DNA of 64,000 bases from Hyparrhenia diplandra (lineage: Eukaryota; Streptophyta; Magnoliopsida; Poales; Poaceae): contig JADLZK010007832.1 in assembly GCA_015847255.1 (NCBI GenBank), positions 62,001 to 126,000 on the forward strand, in the 5' to 3' direction. Below the pieces are notes generated by a model. The model searched no databases. It worked only from the letters and a program-made list of their open reading frames with translations, and was not told the origin of the DNA. Below are positions 44,771 to 54,710 of this stretch, in pieces. The translations under genes and the position numbers were made by a program. Positions within the stretch are counted from its first letter, which is position 1. Every line of letters begins with the position of its first letter.

Positions 44771-45871
44771 TGGATTTTTTTTTTTTGAAATTTTGCCCTT
44801 TTTCAAAAAATTCAAATTAAATCCCTAGTTAGAAAAAAATTGCACTGGTATCTCTTTTGGTCGCGCCCGGGACGCGATGGCGTGATTTTTACACATGTCG
44901 CGCCACCGCATGTGGCGCGATCGGGCGCATCCACGTTGGCGGGCGGGGTTGACCGGTCGCTTGCGTGGCATGACGCGCGACCCCGCACGTCGCGCTAGTG
45001 TATGCGGGCGCGACGATTAAGTCGTGCTCGATGCGGCGGCGCGACGGGCCCGTTAGGGTTTAGGTTTGGGCCGCCCGCGAAACCGTGTGGGGGGCCCCGG
45101 GCTCGCGCCAAAGCGTTCCGCGATTGGCGGTCGGGCGCTCGGTTCCTTTTCTCTCTCTCTCTCTTTCTTTCTCTTCTTCCTCCGTCCGAACCGCCGCCGC
45201 CACGGGAAAACGCCCGTCGGCGCCCCTCCCGACCCTCCACCACTCCGGCCGCCGCCCCTTCCTCCTCCACCGCGGGACCCGAGATCGGCCGGTGCGCTCC
45301 GCCTCCTCCACCGTCGGGGCCGGGCGGTGGTGGCCGGTTGCCCAAAGATGCGGGGCGGCCTTAGTGGCCGGTGGTGGCCCTAGTGGTCTCCATAATCCAT
45401 ATAGGTACTCCTCTTCCTCCTCCTCCTCCTCCTCCTCCTCCTCCTCCATTTTCGTCCCTCCCGGAAAAGTGAGAGTGAGAGAGGAGAGGGACAAAGTAAA
45501 GCGGTGGAAGCATTTATACCGGCTCGTCGCGGCCGGCACGGCCGGGCGCGACGTGGCGGGCCCACGCGCTTTCGCCCGGGGCCCAAACCTAAACCCTAAC
45601 AGGCCCATCACGCGAGCGCATCGGGCGACGCCGTCGCGCCACATGCATTGGCGCGATGGGGTGGGACCCACGATGTGCCACACCGGTAGCGGTCAACGCC
45701 GCCCGACCACCGTGGATGCGCCCGATCGCGCCACATGCGGTGGCGCGACATGTGTAAAAATCGCGCCACCGCGGGGTGGCGCGACCAAGGATACCCGGTG
45801 CAAATTTTTTTCAAACGAGGGACGGATTTGAATTTTATTTTGAAAAAGGGCAAAATTTCACAAAAAGTCCA
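44771..45871. mobile_element. Mutator-like element with long TIRs and GC-rich core
   Basis: Inverted arms of about 300 bp (44771-45110 and about 45530-45871) share GAAATTTTGCCCTTTTTCAA, TTTTTACACATGTCGCGCCA and TTAGGGTTTAGGTTTGGGCC. GAAAATG flanks both ends (44764-44770; 45873-45879), part of an imperfect 8-9-bp target duplication. The arms carry repeated GGTGGCGCGA palindromes. The core holds (CT)n at about 45148-45170 and (TCC)11. The long TIRs and duplication length favour Mutator-like. No transposase is present; open frames in the core are GC artefacts. Confidence 0.7.
45415..45447 (+). repeat. (TCC)11 microsatellite
   Basis: Eleven perfect TCC units lie inside the core of the 44771-45871 element. 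Confidence 0.95.
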
Positions 45872-45959
45872 CGAAAATGGGCGGTTAGGTTTTGCATTTG
45901 GTTTTAGTTTTTGGGCTAAGAACGGTGTGAAAACCGGTGTGAAGACCGGTCTCGCTCTA

Positions 45960-46195
45960 GTGAAATTTGGCGGCGGCGGCGACCGGGCGAGCCGCGAGCG
46001 CGCCGCCCTTCGCCGGGTCTTCATCGGGCACATCCGCCGGTGCCCGGTCCCCGAGCTGCCCAACGGCGCGACCCGAGGCCGCCCGCGCCCGCCCGGCCCT
46101 CCTCCGCTCAAGTCTTTGGTCCCTACAGGCCGCCGGCGTCGCCCACATCCGCCCGATCGATCCCCTTCCCCTCTCGCGCGCGCTGCGCGGTGAGG
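45960..46195 (+). other. GC-rich first-exon-like stretch, possible leader of the BED gene
   Basis: This is CpG-rich sequence ending CTGCGCG|GTGAGGTG, a good donor. The next plus-strand acceptor with a clear coding exon is at 49703. This could be the 5' leader of that gene, with the TIR element and solo LTR lying in its first intron. That is inference only. Confidence 0.3.
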
Positions 46196-46407
46196 TGATG
46201 ATGATCTGTCGCCCCTCCGGTCCTCCCCTCCGGGCTACCCCACCTCGGCGGTGATGTGATTTTTTTTTTTTGCTCGCTCGTCTGTTCCTTGGCGTCTTCT
46301 GGCTGCTTTGGTGCCGGCGTAGCGATAGATGCGGATAAGAAATTGGAATTTAGATGATTCATGTTTGAAATCGAGTTGCATTGTGTTGCGTCCTGTTAAG
46401 TTAAGCT

Positions 46408-47423
46408 GTGTTTCTGGGGGATTTTACATATATACCATTATTACGGATGCGTGTTACTCGAATATCACTCCTATAATGCGTCTTATAGATCCAGCAGCCT
46501 AAGGTCGAATCTCTTACATTTTTACCACATGTTCCTATGGCACGCCGGGTGGCCTGAAACGCCGAGAGACACGGTCGGCAAGGCCACGCTAAATGACCTC
46601 CCTACCCCTGCCTTTTCCTTCCGGTTTCACGCCGCGCGCCCGGGCACGGATTCGGCCTCGCTCATTCTTTCGCGGGCCGCGCGAGAGGAGGGGGCGACAT
46701 CGATCTGGGAGGGCAGCGTCGATCGGGGGGCGGGCGGCCACCGGAGGGCGGCGGGCGCAGGTGGTCCGCCCCCTCCTTCGAGGCGCACCCACCACGGCAA
46801 GTGGTGCGGTGGTCGGATGGGCGGCGGCGCGATGCGGCGTCTTGGGCCGGCAAGCATGGCAAGCCGGTGGCTTCGATTTGGGCAGGCATGGTGGCGGCGG
46901 TGGAGCGCGCCGGCGGGAGGATGGTGAGCGAGGTTCAGCGGCGCTGTGGTTACGGTTGGTCGAGAGATTCGCATAGCCATGAAAGAAACATGCAAGCTAA
47001 AAATAGAATGACGTGCTCACGGTTCGATGGGACAAGCTAGTGGGGGCGGCGAGGCCGCTCAGACGCCGCGTAGGTCGCCGTTGGGGTGGCGCCCGCGACG
47101 GCCGTGGCAAAGATCGCGGCGCCGAGCCCGACGGCTTGAGTTGCTGAAAAGCCCGGCGGTGGTGCCGGAGGTAGAAGACAAAGGCGGCAAAGGTCCCACT
47201 TGGCGGTGAAAGGAATTGTGGGTCCCATCCGGGCCGACCGGGAAAGAGAGCGGTGTAGCGATGACATTTTGCACGCCTCTGGCGACCGTGTCCCGACGTT
47301 TCAATCCACTTGGCATGCCACGTAGGCAAATGTGGTAAAAATGTAAGAGATTTGATTTTTAGGCTGCTAGATCTGTAAGACGCATCTGTTATAATGGTAT
47401 ATATGTAAAATCCCCGTGTTTCT
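46408..47423. mobile_element. TIR element with GC-rich captured core
   Basis: The body is about 46416-47415. Arms of about 110 bp share GGGGATTTTACATATATACC, AGCAGCCTAA and AATCTCTTACATTTTTACCA. An 8-bp duplication GTGTTTCT lies at 46408-46415 and 47416-47423. Arm length suggests Mutator-like, with a 9th duplicated base mismatched, but 8 bp also fits hAT. The interior (46550-47320) is GC-rich, gene-like and unrecognised, as in Pack-type elements. Confidence 0.75.
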
Positions 47424-47695
47424 TGGGTTTCTTTCCTTTTTCTTTTTCCTGTTCTTCAGTCTTTGGGACATCTGTTTGATCTCTTCTTGTTCTTGTCCGT
47501 AGACATCAGATTTTACCTCTGAGCTGAGCTGACCTGTGTGCCTCGCAAGCCATCTGTTACTACCGGGCAGTGTAAACAGTTATGTAGATAGTCTTGCTAG
47601 GAGGATCACATTTTTACGGTGGTGCAAATAGAAAGCACTAGTGCAGCGAAAGAAACTCTCTGCAAGCACTAATGCAAATAGTATACTGTCACTGT

Positions 47696-49049
47696 ATTAC
47701 TGTCGGGGACCTAAATATTGGGCCCCGAGACATTCTCCAAACAGCGAGAATCCGTCGGCCTGTCAAGGCCCAGCAAAAACCTAGCCTGCTATGATCCCGC
47801 TTAGAAGGACGGCCCGACGGACGACGGACCAGGCCAAAGAGCCACGACGCATACGTGAAGACGGAGTCGGACCGCGGACGGTCCACGGACGGCCCACAAG
47901 TGGCCCAACGGAGTCACCACGACGAAGGATGTCAATGAAAGAGCTCACCATGCTCACGAAGGACAAGGTCAAGGACCTTTACAAGACGGTGAATCATGAC
48001 GCTCCACGTCGACATCAGCCAAACCAAGGCTTGGATCCAACCCCAAATCTCCATTTCACCCGGGGGTGGCCTAGCTCACCAGCCCCGGGAGAAATCTCCG
48101 CCTCGTCCGAGGGTGACCTAGCTCACCACCCTCGGGCGCAAAATCTCCGCCTCGCCCGAGGGAGACCCAGCTCTCCATCCTCGGGCGAGGTAGGCCAATC
48201 AACACACCCAGGGTCGCGTACCCTCGGGCATGGGAGGTTCCGTCTGGAGGAAGGGAAACCGTCGCATTCAATGCGGTCACACAGCAGACGAGGCGCCAAG
48301 GCCATCGATTACGCTCAGTCAAATCGGCCTGCCGAATCGCTCCCCCAATCCGACTGATGGGACACAAAGCTGAACCGGTGACGTATTTCGCGCCCAAAGA
48401 CGGGAAACCAGGATGACACCTGTTCATTTCCCGAAGCACCGCCAAGACACCCCACGTTGGGTCGGACCCTCGGGCTCTCGACACGCATAGCCGGCGACCA
48501 CAGGACCGGCCCTTGCCATGCGGACTGTGAGGGACGCCTCACAGATCCTCGGGGCCGCACCAGGGAACGGCACGTCCGCCATCGGATCAGGACGCGTGTC
48601 TTCATCAAACGACGGCCAAGCCAACCAACCCTCGGCCGCTCACATGCAGCAAGTGTAGCCTCGGGAATTAGCCACCTAGGCATCCACCTATGTAAACATT
48701 ACCTCCCTCTTCCGCCTATAAAAGGGGGAGTAATGCCCCATTAGGGGGGATTCCGATCCGCACGGAGAAAACTGACCACCACCACCACCACAACCACGAT
48801 CGTGGGGCTGGAGACCAGCGTCTCTCCCCCACACCGCTTGTAACCCCTACTACGAGCTCATCTTTGAGCGCGAGGTAACACGAGCAGGACACCACCCGCT
48901 GGACGTAGGGCCCCGTTGGCTGAACCGGGATAAACCCGCCGTGTTCGTGTCCATCTTGCGCTACGCCATCGAGGGAGGGGGCACGCAGCATATAAATTCT
49001 TTATTGCCGGCACCCGAGGCACCCCGGTTCTCGGAACGCCGACAATTAC
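47696..49049 (+). mobile_element. Solo LTR
   Basis: The LTR is 47701-49044, TGTCGGGGACC...GCCGACA, with ATTAC at 47696-47700 and 49045-49049. There is no internal region or second LTR. TATAAAAG at 48717-48724 and a GC-rich U3 orient it as plus strand. Open frames within it (for example 188 codons at 47791) are not genes. It arose by LTR-LTR recombination of a full element. Confidence 0.92.
48717..48724 (+). promoter_or_regulatory. TATA box of the solo LTR
   Basis: TATAAAAG is followed by a GGGGGAG run in the solo LTR. It is the probable U3/R promoter and could still drive readthrough into the downstream BED exon. Confidence 0.55.
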
Positions 49050-49390
49050 CATAATGAATTTGACTACTATATGTCAGTATAATAAACTATAGGTCACCTG
49101 AAATGTCACTGTATTTTTCAGTAACTATATGTGGATATTATACTCACTGTTACTAGAATATTTATGTTTCATTAACACTAGTGCCCCTATCGCCCTCTCT
49201 CATGTAAATGGGCTAAGAACTAAAGATTGAATTCTTTTGAGATGTTTACACTCTTGCTTGGTACTACTATCAACCATCTTTAGTCTTATTTTTCATGAAT
49301 GCTATCTATTTGATCCATAGATAGCAGGTAGAGATAGAGTAGTGGCAGGTTTATGCAAACGTGAAGCTTAATCTTCAGATTGGTGGACCA

Positions 49391-49426
<36 letters not shown>

Positions 49427-49702
49427 AATTTGACTGTTGCAATGATGGGACCATTCATAAAACATTTTCAGCCTTCAATACTTTGTATAATAACTGTACT
49501 AGAGGTGAAATCGAGTAGGCAAGGTCACTTGAGCATTATACTGACATATAGTAATCAGGTTCATTATGGTTTTTACTGCATAGTTTATTTATATATAGTT
49601 ACTGGATGTTCTTATCTGAAACATTATGTGTCTCTGTTCGCACTCAGTTTCAGTTTCTACTATACATCAGATTCATTATGGTTTTTATATCTCACTGTCT
49701 TT
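49050..49702. other. AT-rich intron-like DNA with (TG)16
   Basis: There is a (TG)16 microsatellite at 49394-49425. TTCATTATGGTTTTTA occurs at about 49560 and 49672. It precedes a splice acceptor at 49702. No gene is seen. Confidence 0.6.
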
Positions 49703-49939
49703 GTCAGGTGAAAGATGGAATCCAATGCATCGGAGGGATTTGATACACATGACAGTGAAGGTCATACATCTTTGACGCCACATCGTACGCGGTCCAGTGT
49801 TTGGGATCACTTTGAGAAAGAATTATTTCCTGTGGATGATGAGCTGAAAGCCGTTTGCAAATACTGCCATCTGAGATTGGTTTCCAAGTCCGGCACTAGT
49901 AGTTTTAGAGACCATATTGCTCCTGTAAATATCTCATTT
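49703..49939 (+). CDS. BED zinc-finger exon (truncated gene)
   Basis: After the acceptor TTTGTCAG the exon starts GTGAAAG and then ATG at 49715 (MESNASEGFDTHDSEG). The BED-finger signature follows: SSVWDHFEKEL, LKAVCKYCHLRL, and SGTSSFRDHI with the CxxC pair and the distal His. It runs into a donor-like CCT|GTAAATATC at about 49927; read through, it stops after NISF. BED fingers bind DNA and usually sit at the N-terminus of hAT transposases or domesticated relatives. No hAT catalytic or dimerisation region follows, so this is an orphan N-terminal exon. It could be host-derived or an old transposase remnant. Confidence 0.6.
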
Positions 49940-50097
49940 TAGTTGTATGATCCATCATCCATGTAGAATGATTTCTCATAATAGTATAGTTCGTTCTAAT
50001 ATTGGAAGCTCTGATCTAGTGCAGTCCATTTTGGTGAAAGCTAAGTGTTTATTGCTGTGATAAAAGGCTTGAAAAGGCTCAATAGGACTGATTGCAC

Positions 50098-50180
50098 ATC
50101 AATTCCTAGGTATGATTGGTTTTCAGTTAAACTGTCTGTATTCGTTCCTAGGTATGACTGGTTTGCAGTTAAAATGCCTG
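50098..50180 (+). repeat. 52-bp tandem duplication
   Basis: TTCCTAGGTATGA-TGGTTT-CAGTTAAA occurs at about 50102 and 50149. A short open stretch YDWFAVKMPETGIDVVDLVQ follows and is not recognised. Confidence 0.65.
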
Positions 50181-50392
50181 AGACTGGAATTGATGTTGTG
50201 GATCTTGTTCAGAAACTTCATTAGCTGGTGCAGGCCCTTGTAGAATTGTCTGACTCATTTTGTTAGTGCGCCACGTTTGAGCAAACTCATTCTGACTGTA
50301 GCATAACATCATAATTTAGATACTTTGGTATACTAAGTTCTTTGAAACAGGCATACTAAGTTCTTTAAACTGTCTTGCCGGCCCCTTTTTAG

Positions 50393-50515
50393 GAGTCTGA
50401 ATTGTTCACCGAGTATGGTGAGGCAAGTCGGTATCAGGTCAGTGAAGTCATTAGCAAAATGAGCTACGGTGTTGTGGCTGCTGCTGTCAACACCCAGAGG
50501 CACATGTGGCCGACC
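50393..50515 (+). pseudogene. MAP kinase N-terminal exon fragment
   Basis: After an acceptor TTTTTAG it reads ESELFTEYGEASRYQVSEVI then SKMSYGVVAAAVNTQ. Plant TDY-type MAP kinases have (D/E)FFTEYGEASRYxVxEVxGKGSYGVVAAAVDTHT at the start of the kinase domain. The Gly-rich loop GKGSYG is changed to SKMSYG, and similarity stops before the ATP-binding Lys (VAIKKI), where the sequence turns into RHMWPTDIHVYF. It is a non-functional piece, perhaps transduplicated next to the BED exon. Confidence 0.75.
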
Positions 50516-50802
50516 GACATCCATGTTTATTTTAGAGTTGTTAATTTATCATTGTCAGTACTTTGTCATTGGGAGGTTGTTACTGACATCGCCTAGAATG
50601 CAAGTCTGCATCCATGTTGAGACCATTATTTTTCTCACTTTTGATTTTTTTTAGTTGAAAATCCAATGGGATTGACGTGAACTGCTTCTATCTATATGTG
50701 GCTTCTAAGTACATCGAATGAGCACTCTTGTGTAAGCATGCGATGGTTTGATTTGGTGTAGCTGCTAGATTAGTTCAGGTTAAAACCATGGTTTCAGCTC
50801 TT

Positions 50803-50862
50803 GGGTTGGATTGTTTTTTTTTTTTTTTTTTTTTTTTTTTTGAGAATTACAGGGTTGGATTG
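50803..50862 (-). mobile_element. Micro-retroposon: 10-nt SINE tail plus poly(A), 11-bp target duplication
   Basis: GGGTTGGATTG occurs at 50803-50813 and 50852-50862. The insert 50814-50851 is 28 T plus GAGAATTACA, that is, TGTAATTCTC-A(28) on the minus strand. TGTAATTCTC plus A run is exactly the 3' end of the SINE at 9170-9475. It is thus a SINE copy truncated to its last 10 bases. Confidence 0.88.
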
Positions 50863-51460
50863 GTTTGGTGTAATCATGCGTTTGGATTGGGCTGGATTGG
50901 GTTTGGTGGGTTAATTAATGGGATGGTCCAAAGCAGTTTTTAGCTAGCATCAATCTCAGTTTGGTTGGTGTGGATTCTGCACCATTCCTAGGTTGAATTG
51001 GGTGCAGATTGGTGCGTACTGCCATGCTTGGCTACTGCCACGAAGCCAGGCGGCGCGGTGGCAGAGAGTGGAGCGCCGCTGACAGGTAAGAGCGTCGCGG
51101 AGCAAACTGCGGGGCAATGGCTCTGCGGGGAGCAGACCGCTAGGGCGCCGACTCGCCGGGGTGTAGAAACTCGGGGCGAGGAAGGCCGGCGTAGGCGAGG
51201 TGAGAACTCTCCTACCGTGGCACGCCGCCGGATCAGGGAGGGGAGGGGAGCGCCGGCGAGGACCTTCGAGCATAGCTGTGGTGGCCGGTCGAGAAGGGGA
51301 AGGCCGGCCTGGCGACTATCGTCGTTTGCGCTGCGGTGGAGTCGAACAATGCACTACGGCGGATGGAGTGAACGAGTTTGAACAAACCTCGCTAGCTGTT
51401 GGGCTGATATGGGCCTGGTTATAGAGATTGTGTTTCCAAAATTCCCTGCTCGCGTTGGAT
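50863..51460. other. GC-rich stretch, no recognised gene
   Basis: Positions 51000-51400 are GC-rich with overlapping open frames on both strands. No family is recognised, and base composition alone explains them. Confidence 0.4.
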
Positions 51461-51464
51461 TAGA

Positions 51465-51830
51465 ATCAAGTGGCTCAGTTGACTGGAGAGAGCAGTCGTT
51501 CCGTACGACTTCATAGGATCTACCGCGCCCCCACGCGGCGGTTCCCCATCACGCAGAACCGCGCCCTCCAAGGATCCCCCAGCGCACACGAACACGAAGC
51601 GGTTACCCGCCGGCCGTCCCCTCCGACGCCCGTCCCCCGCGAAGCCGCCCGGCCGGCCGTCCCTCCGACGCCGCCCCGGGCCGGCCGCCGCCTCCGACGC
51701 CCCCCCACGCCCGGCCGCCCCCGCCGAAGCTGCCCCTGTTCGATGATGCCCCCGCTCGAGCGCTCCATATGTGAGTGTCCGTGCGTTGCCCGTGTGAGTG
51801 CCCCTCCTCCATTTTTTTTTCTCGAATAAT
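51465..51830. other. Dispersed motif followed by CpG-rich imperfect repeats
   Basis: 51465-51528 matches the complement of about 12780-12840. Positions 51600-51730 consist of imperfect CCGTCC-CCTCCGACGCC/GGCCGGCCG units. A donor-like ATAT|GTGAGTGTCC follows at about 51769. It may be a first exon, but no protein family is visible. Confidence 0.4.
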
Positions 51831-52302
51831 TTGCGCAACCCTTCTTTGTGTATTCGTAAGTATTACCATATGACTTCAACATGGAGTTACAGACTTTGGA
51901 AGCTCGATTGCACTATCTTTGGTTTTCTCGGTGATATCAAGTTAGTGTAGTCAAGGATCTTTGTAAAATAGGAAGGAAAGTAGTATATTCAAGGCTGAAT
52001 TAGCAGGAAAACACTGTGAACCTGAAAATTGGTGTTGCTACGAGTAATTTAGCATTGTTTGATGAACATATATTTTATCGGACATTACATAATAGAAGAG
52101 TAATAGTGAATAAGTTCAGTTTCTTAATAAACTCTCAATCAAAACACTATATTGGGTCAGTCAATAGCTATAGTAGAACAAGGTGTATGCAACCACCTGC
52201 TTTGCCATGGTGGATTGCCGCACCCAAACATTGGTATGAATGTGTTCTTGGCTCCATGCTGACTGCTCAGACAGCTTGCCTGTATGCAGGAGCCAGGAGG
52301 TT
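51831..52302. other. AT-rich intergenic DNA, no gene seen
   Basis: Nothing in this stretch is recognisable as coding, RNA or mobile-element sequence. Confidence 0.4.
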
Positions 52303-52515
52303 GGGTGTGTTTAGAGCTCCAAGTTTCTCTCCAAAATTTCCTGCAGCCCTATCACATCCCATCACATCGAAACAATAAATGCACCAAAAAACGCATGTCC
52401 GGAGTATGAAATGTAGGTAAAAAAATAAACTAATTACACAGTTTAGATGTATATTGTATATTGCGAGATGATTATTTTGAGCCTAGTTACCCAATGATAG
52501 GATAATATTTAGCAC
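52303..52515 (-). mobile_element. Truncated grass MITE
   Basis: GGGTGTGTTTAGAGCTCCAA marks one end. The body contains CTAATTACACAGTT, TTGCGAGATGATTATTTTGA and GCCTAGTTACCCAATGATAG, whose complement resembles the common grass MITE phrase ATTGGGTAACTAGGCTCAAA...CATCTCGCAA. The other terminus is missing. Confidence 0.6.
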
Positions 52516-53090
52516 GAACAAAGTAGCAGACTCTGCCACAACAGTTACTCGTTGGGGACTGGAATGTGCTCAGGCTGTTGCGGCATTGCGTCGAACAGTG
52601 GGAACACATGCGCGGTAGGGCGCTCGTGGATGTTCGTGGATGTTTGCCTGGTGGCTGGTGCTGTGTAGTCATACTGAAGCGAGCCGTTCTCTCAAACATG
52701 CAGGAGTGTTGTGTCTTTTAGTCAAAAAGAGATAACTGTGAAAACACACACTTTTGAAACACAAATAAACTTTCACACAAAAACACTAATACACAAACGC
52801 ACACTCTAGAAGAAATACAGTCGAAGTTTTTTAGTTATTACTCTTTGAACACAGAGTTGTATTCTTTACACCTGTTTGGCTCTTTCCACCGTAGGCTTAA
52901 AGTTTCAGAGCATATGAGATTAGAAGGGTAGTTTAGTTTGAAGGGTGTGCTTTAATGTGTCTTTGTCCAAATTTCTATGGTCACTTTAAATATCAAACTG
53001 CCAAGAACTCAAATGTATGGTCCTTTTTCTTTTCTTTGTACAACCCAATCAAAACAATTCTTCCAATTGCCAATATGGACGCACAATGAT
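52516..53090. other. Intergenic DNA, no gene seen
   Basis: AT-rich sequence between two MITEs. A CA-rich stretch of CACAC/AAACAC phrases lies at about 52738-52805. Confidence 0.4.
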
Positions 53091-53392
53091 TAAGGGCTTG
53101 TTCGGTTGTGAGACTAGGATTCAATCCTAGTTCTTTAATAAAATGTGTACATCCATAAGCTATTTAAGGATCTACATGCAACAAAACACCCTCACTTTGC
53201 TTGGAATCAATCCTGGCCACTAGAGTGCGGGAACGAATCCTTTTGGATGGTGCAAACATACATGCATGCAAAGACTATGTGAAGTGGAATGAGTCCTAAA
53301 ATTTCTTGCACCTAACAATGTCCATGCCTAGAGCTGGGGTGGATTGGTTCCTTTGGGAATTAATCCCTTGCATGCAACCGAACATGCCCTAA
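53091..53392. mobile_element. Tourist-like (PIF/Harbinger) MITE
   Basis: The 296-bp body at 53094-53389 has inverted ends GGGCTTGTTCGGTTG and its near-complement CAACCGAACATGCCC. TAA target duplications lie at 53091-53093 and 53390-53392. No coding capacity is present. Confidence 0.88.
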
Positions 53393-54710
53393 GGCATTTC
53401 TGCTTTTTTATACCGAATTATCTAAAGAAAAAGAAGACAAAACTTAGCTGATTGAACCAAAGGTGAGTCAAATTTCCTTTGAGATTTTTCTTGTTACTGT
53501 TGATTTCATATCTCTATATTGTTTTTGGCATCATATATCTTTAACTTAAGTAAATCTAGGCAGCTGTTACAATTTGGTAAAAGCTAAGAGGATACTGATT
53601 TCAGTTTGATGCAGAACTCACCTCAAATTAAAATGTTATTGTAAGCTTGATCTGATTGGCAAAATTTAGCATGCAGATGTAAAATGGTGAGGGGTAAAAA
53701 AAATGATATCAGGGTGTCAGTCATGGTACTGTTTCTCAAAACTGAAGAAGTTCAGATTATGTTTACTTGCTTGCGCGCTCAAAAGTACAATCCGCATAGA
53801 GTGTAATATGATTGCTTACCACTTTAAGTGTTGCAGAGGCCAAGGCTTCTGCAACATCCCAATCAATTTTACAGTTTATTGTAACCATGTTACTGGAAAT
53901 TGGAAAGGTGAAAGGCAAGCTGATACTAGAATTAGGGCTGACATGCTCTGCCCTGGTTTATCCAATGCCTTGTTGTATTAGCTAAAGTTCATAAAATAGT
54001 TTCTGTTACAGCGTAGTTGTTATTCCAAGAATGTTTTAATTCTGGTTGTGGCTTCCGGCTTGTGTATGCATGCATTGGGTTTTAGCAATCAGTTAGATAT
54101 GAAGCATATAAAATAGTATTTAAATTATGTGACCAGACAAAAACAGTGCTAAAAGAAATTTTAATTGACCAATCAGATGTGGTTCAGATTATGTAAGCTT
54201 GAGAGAAATAAACATGATTCAGATTATGTCATCTTCAAAGAAATAAATTAAATACTGTATTTCTGAATCTAAGGAAAAAGAAACAATGACAAATAACCAA
54301 TTCAGGTTACCATTTAGTGCCTTAACCTATTTATTCATAATTCATGACCCTGTGCCTGCCTTCGCATATACTCTAGATTTTAGTATTGGTCATGGTTTAG
54401 TCCTTCGGTGGGTGATGCGAGAAAAGTCAACGTTTTGGAGGTTCGGTCAGCTGTTGCTAAAGTTTATTCTAAATTTTAACTAGTTAAATTTTAGATGGGT
54501 GCATCCAATCTAAGGACCTGACTTGCTATGCAGCTAGTTATACACTATGTCTTGGTAAAAGAAATGGATCTAGAAAATTTAAAGTGAACTATAATTTGGA
54601 AGCGAAGGAGTAATAGTTTACATGAGATGACTCGGACCATTTTCACCCACTACCATGAAATACATGATCACATCATCCGTACGTTCATCATCATGCATGT
54701 AACTTACTCG
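53393..54710. other. 3' flank of the 54711 gene; AT-rich
   Basis: This includes a 36-bp near-repeat (TTCAGATTATGT...GAAATAAA) at about 54183 and 54219. A lone Stowaway-like end (ACTATAATTTGGAAGCGAAG) lies at about 54589-54610 with no partner. No gene is recognised. Confidence 0.45.

Noticed and set aside
45085..45831. 248-codon plus-strand frame with a poly-Ser run
   Set aside because: It spans the core and right arm of a TIR element; the Ser run is the (TCC)11 microsatellite.
47791..48357. 188-codon plus-strand open frame
   Set aside because: It lies wholly inside the solo LTR and shows no family resemblance; it is open because of GC-rich composition.
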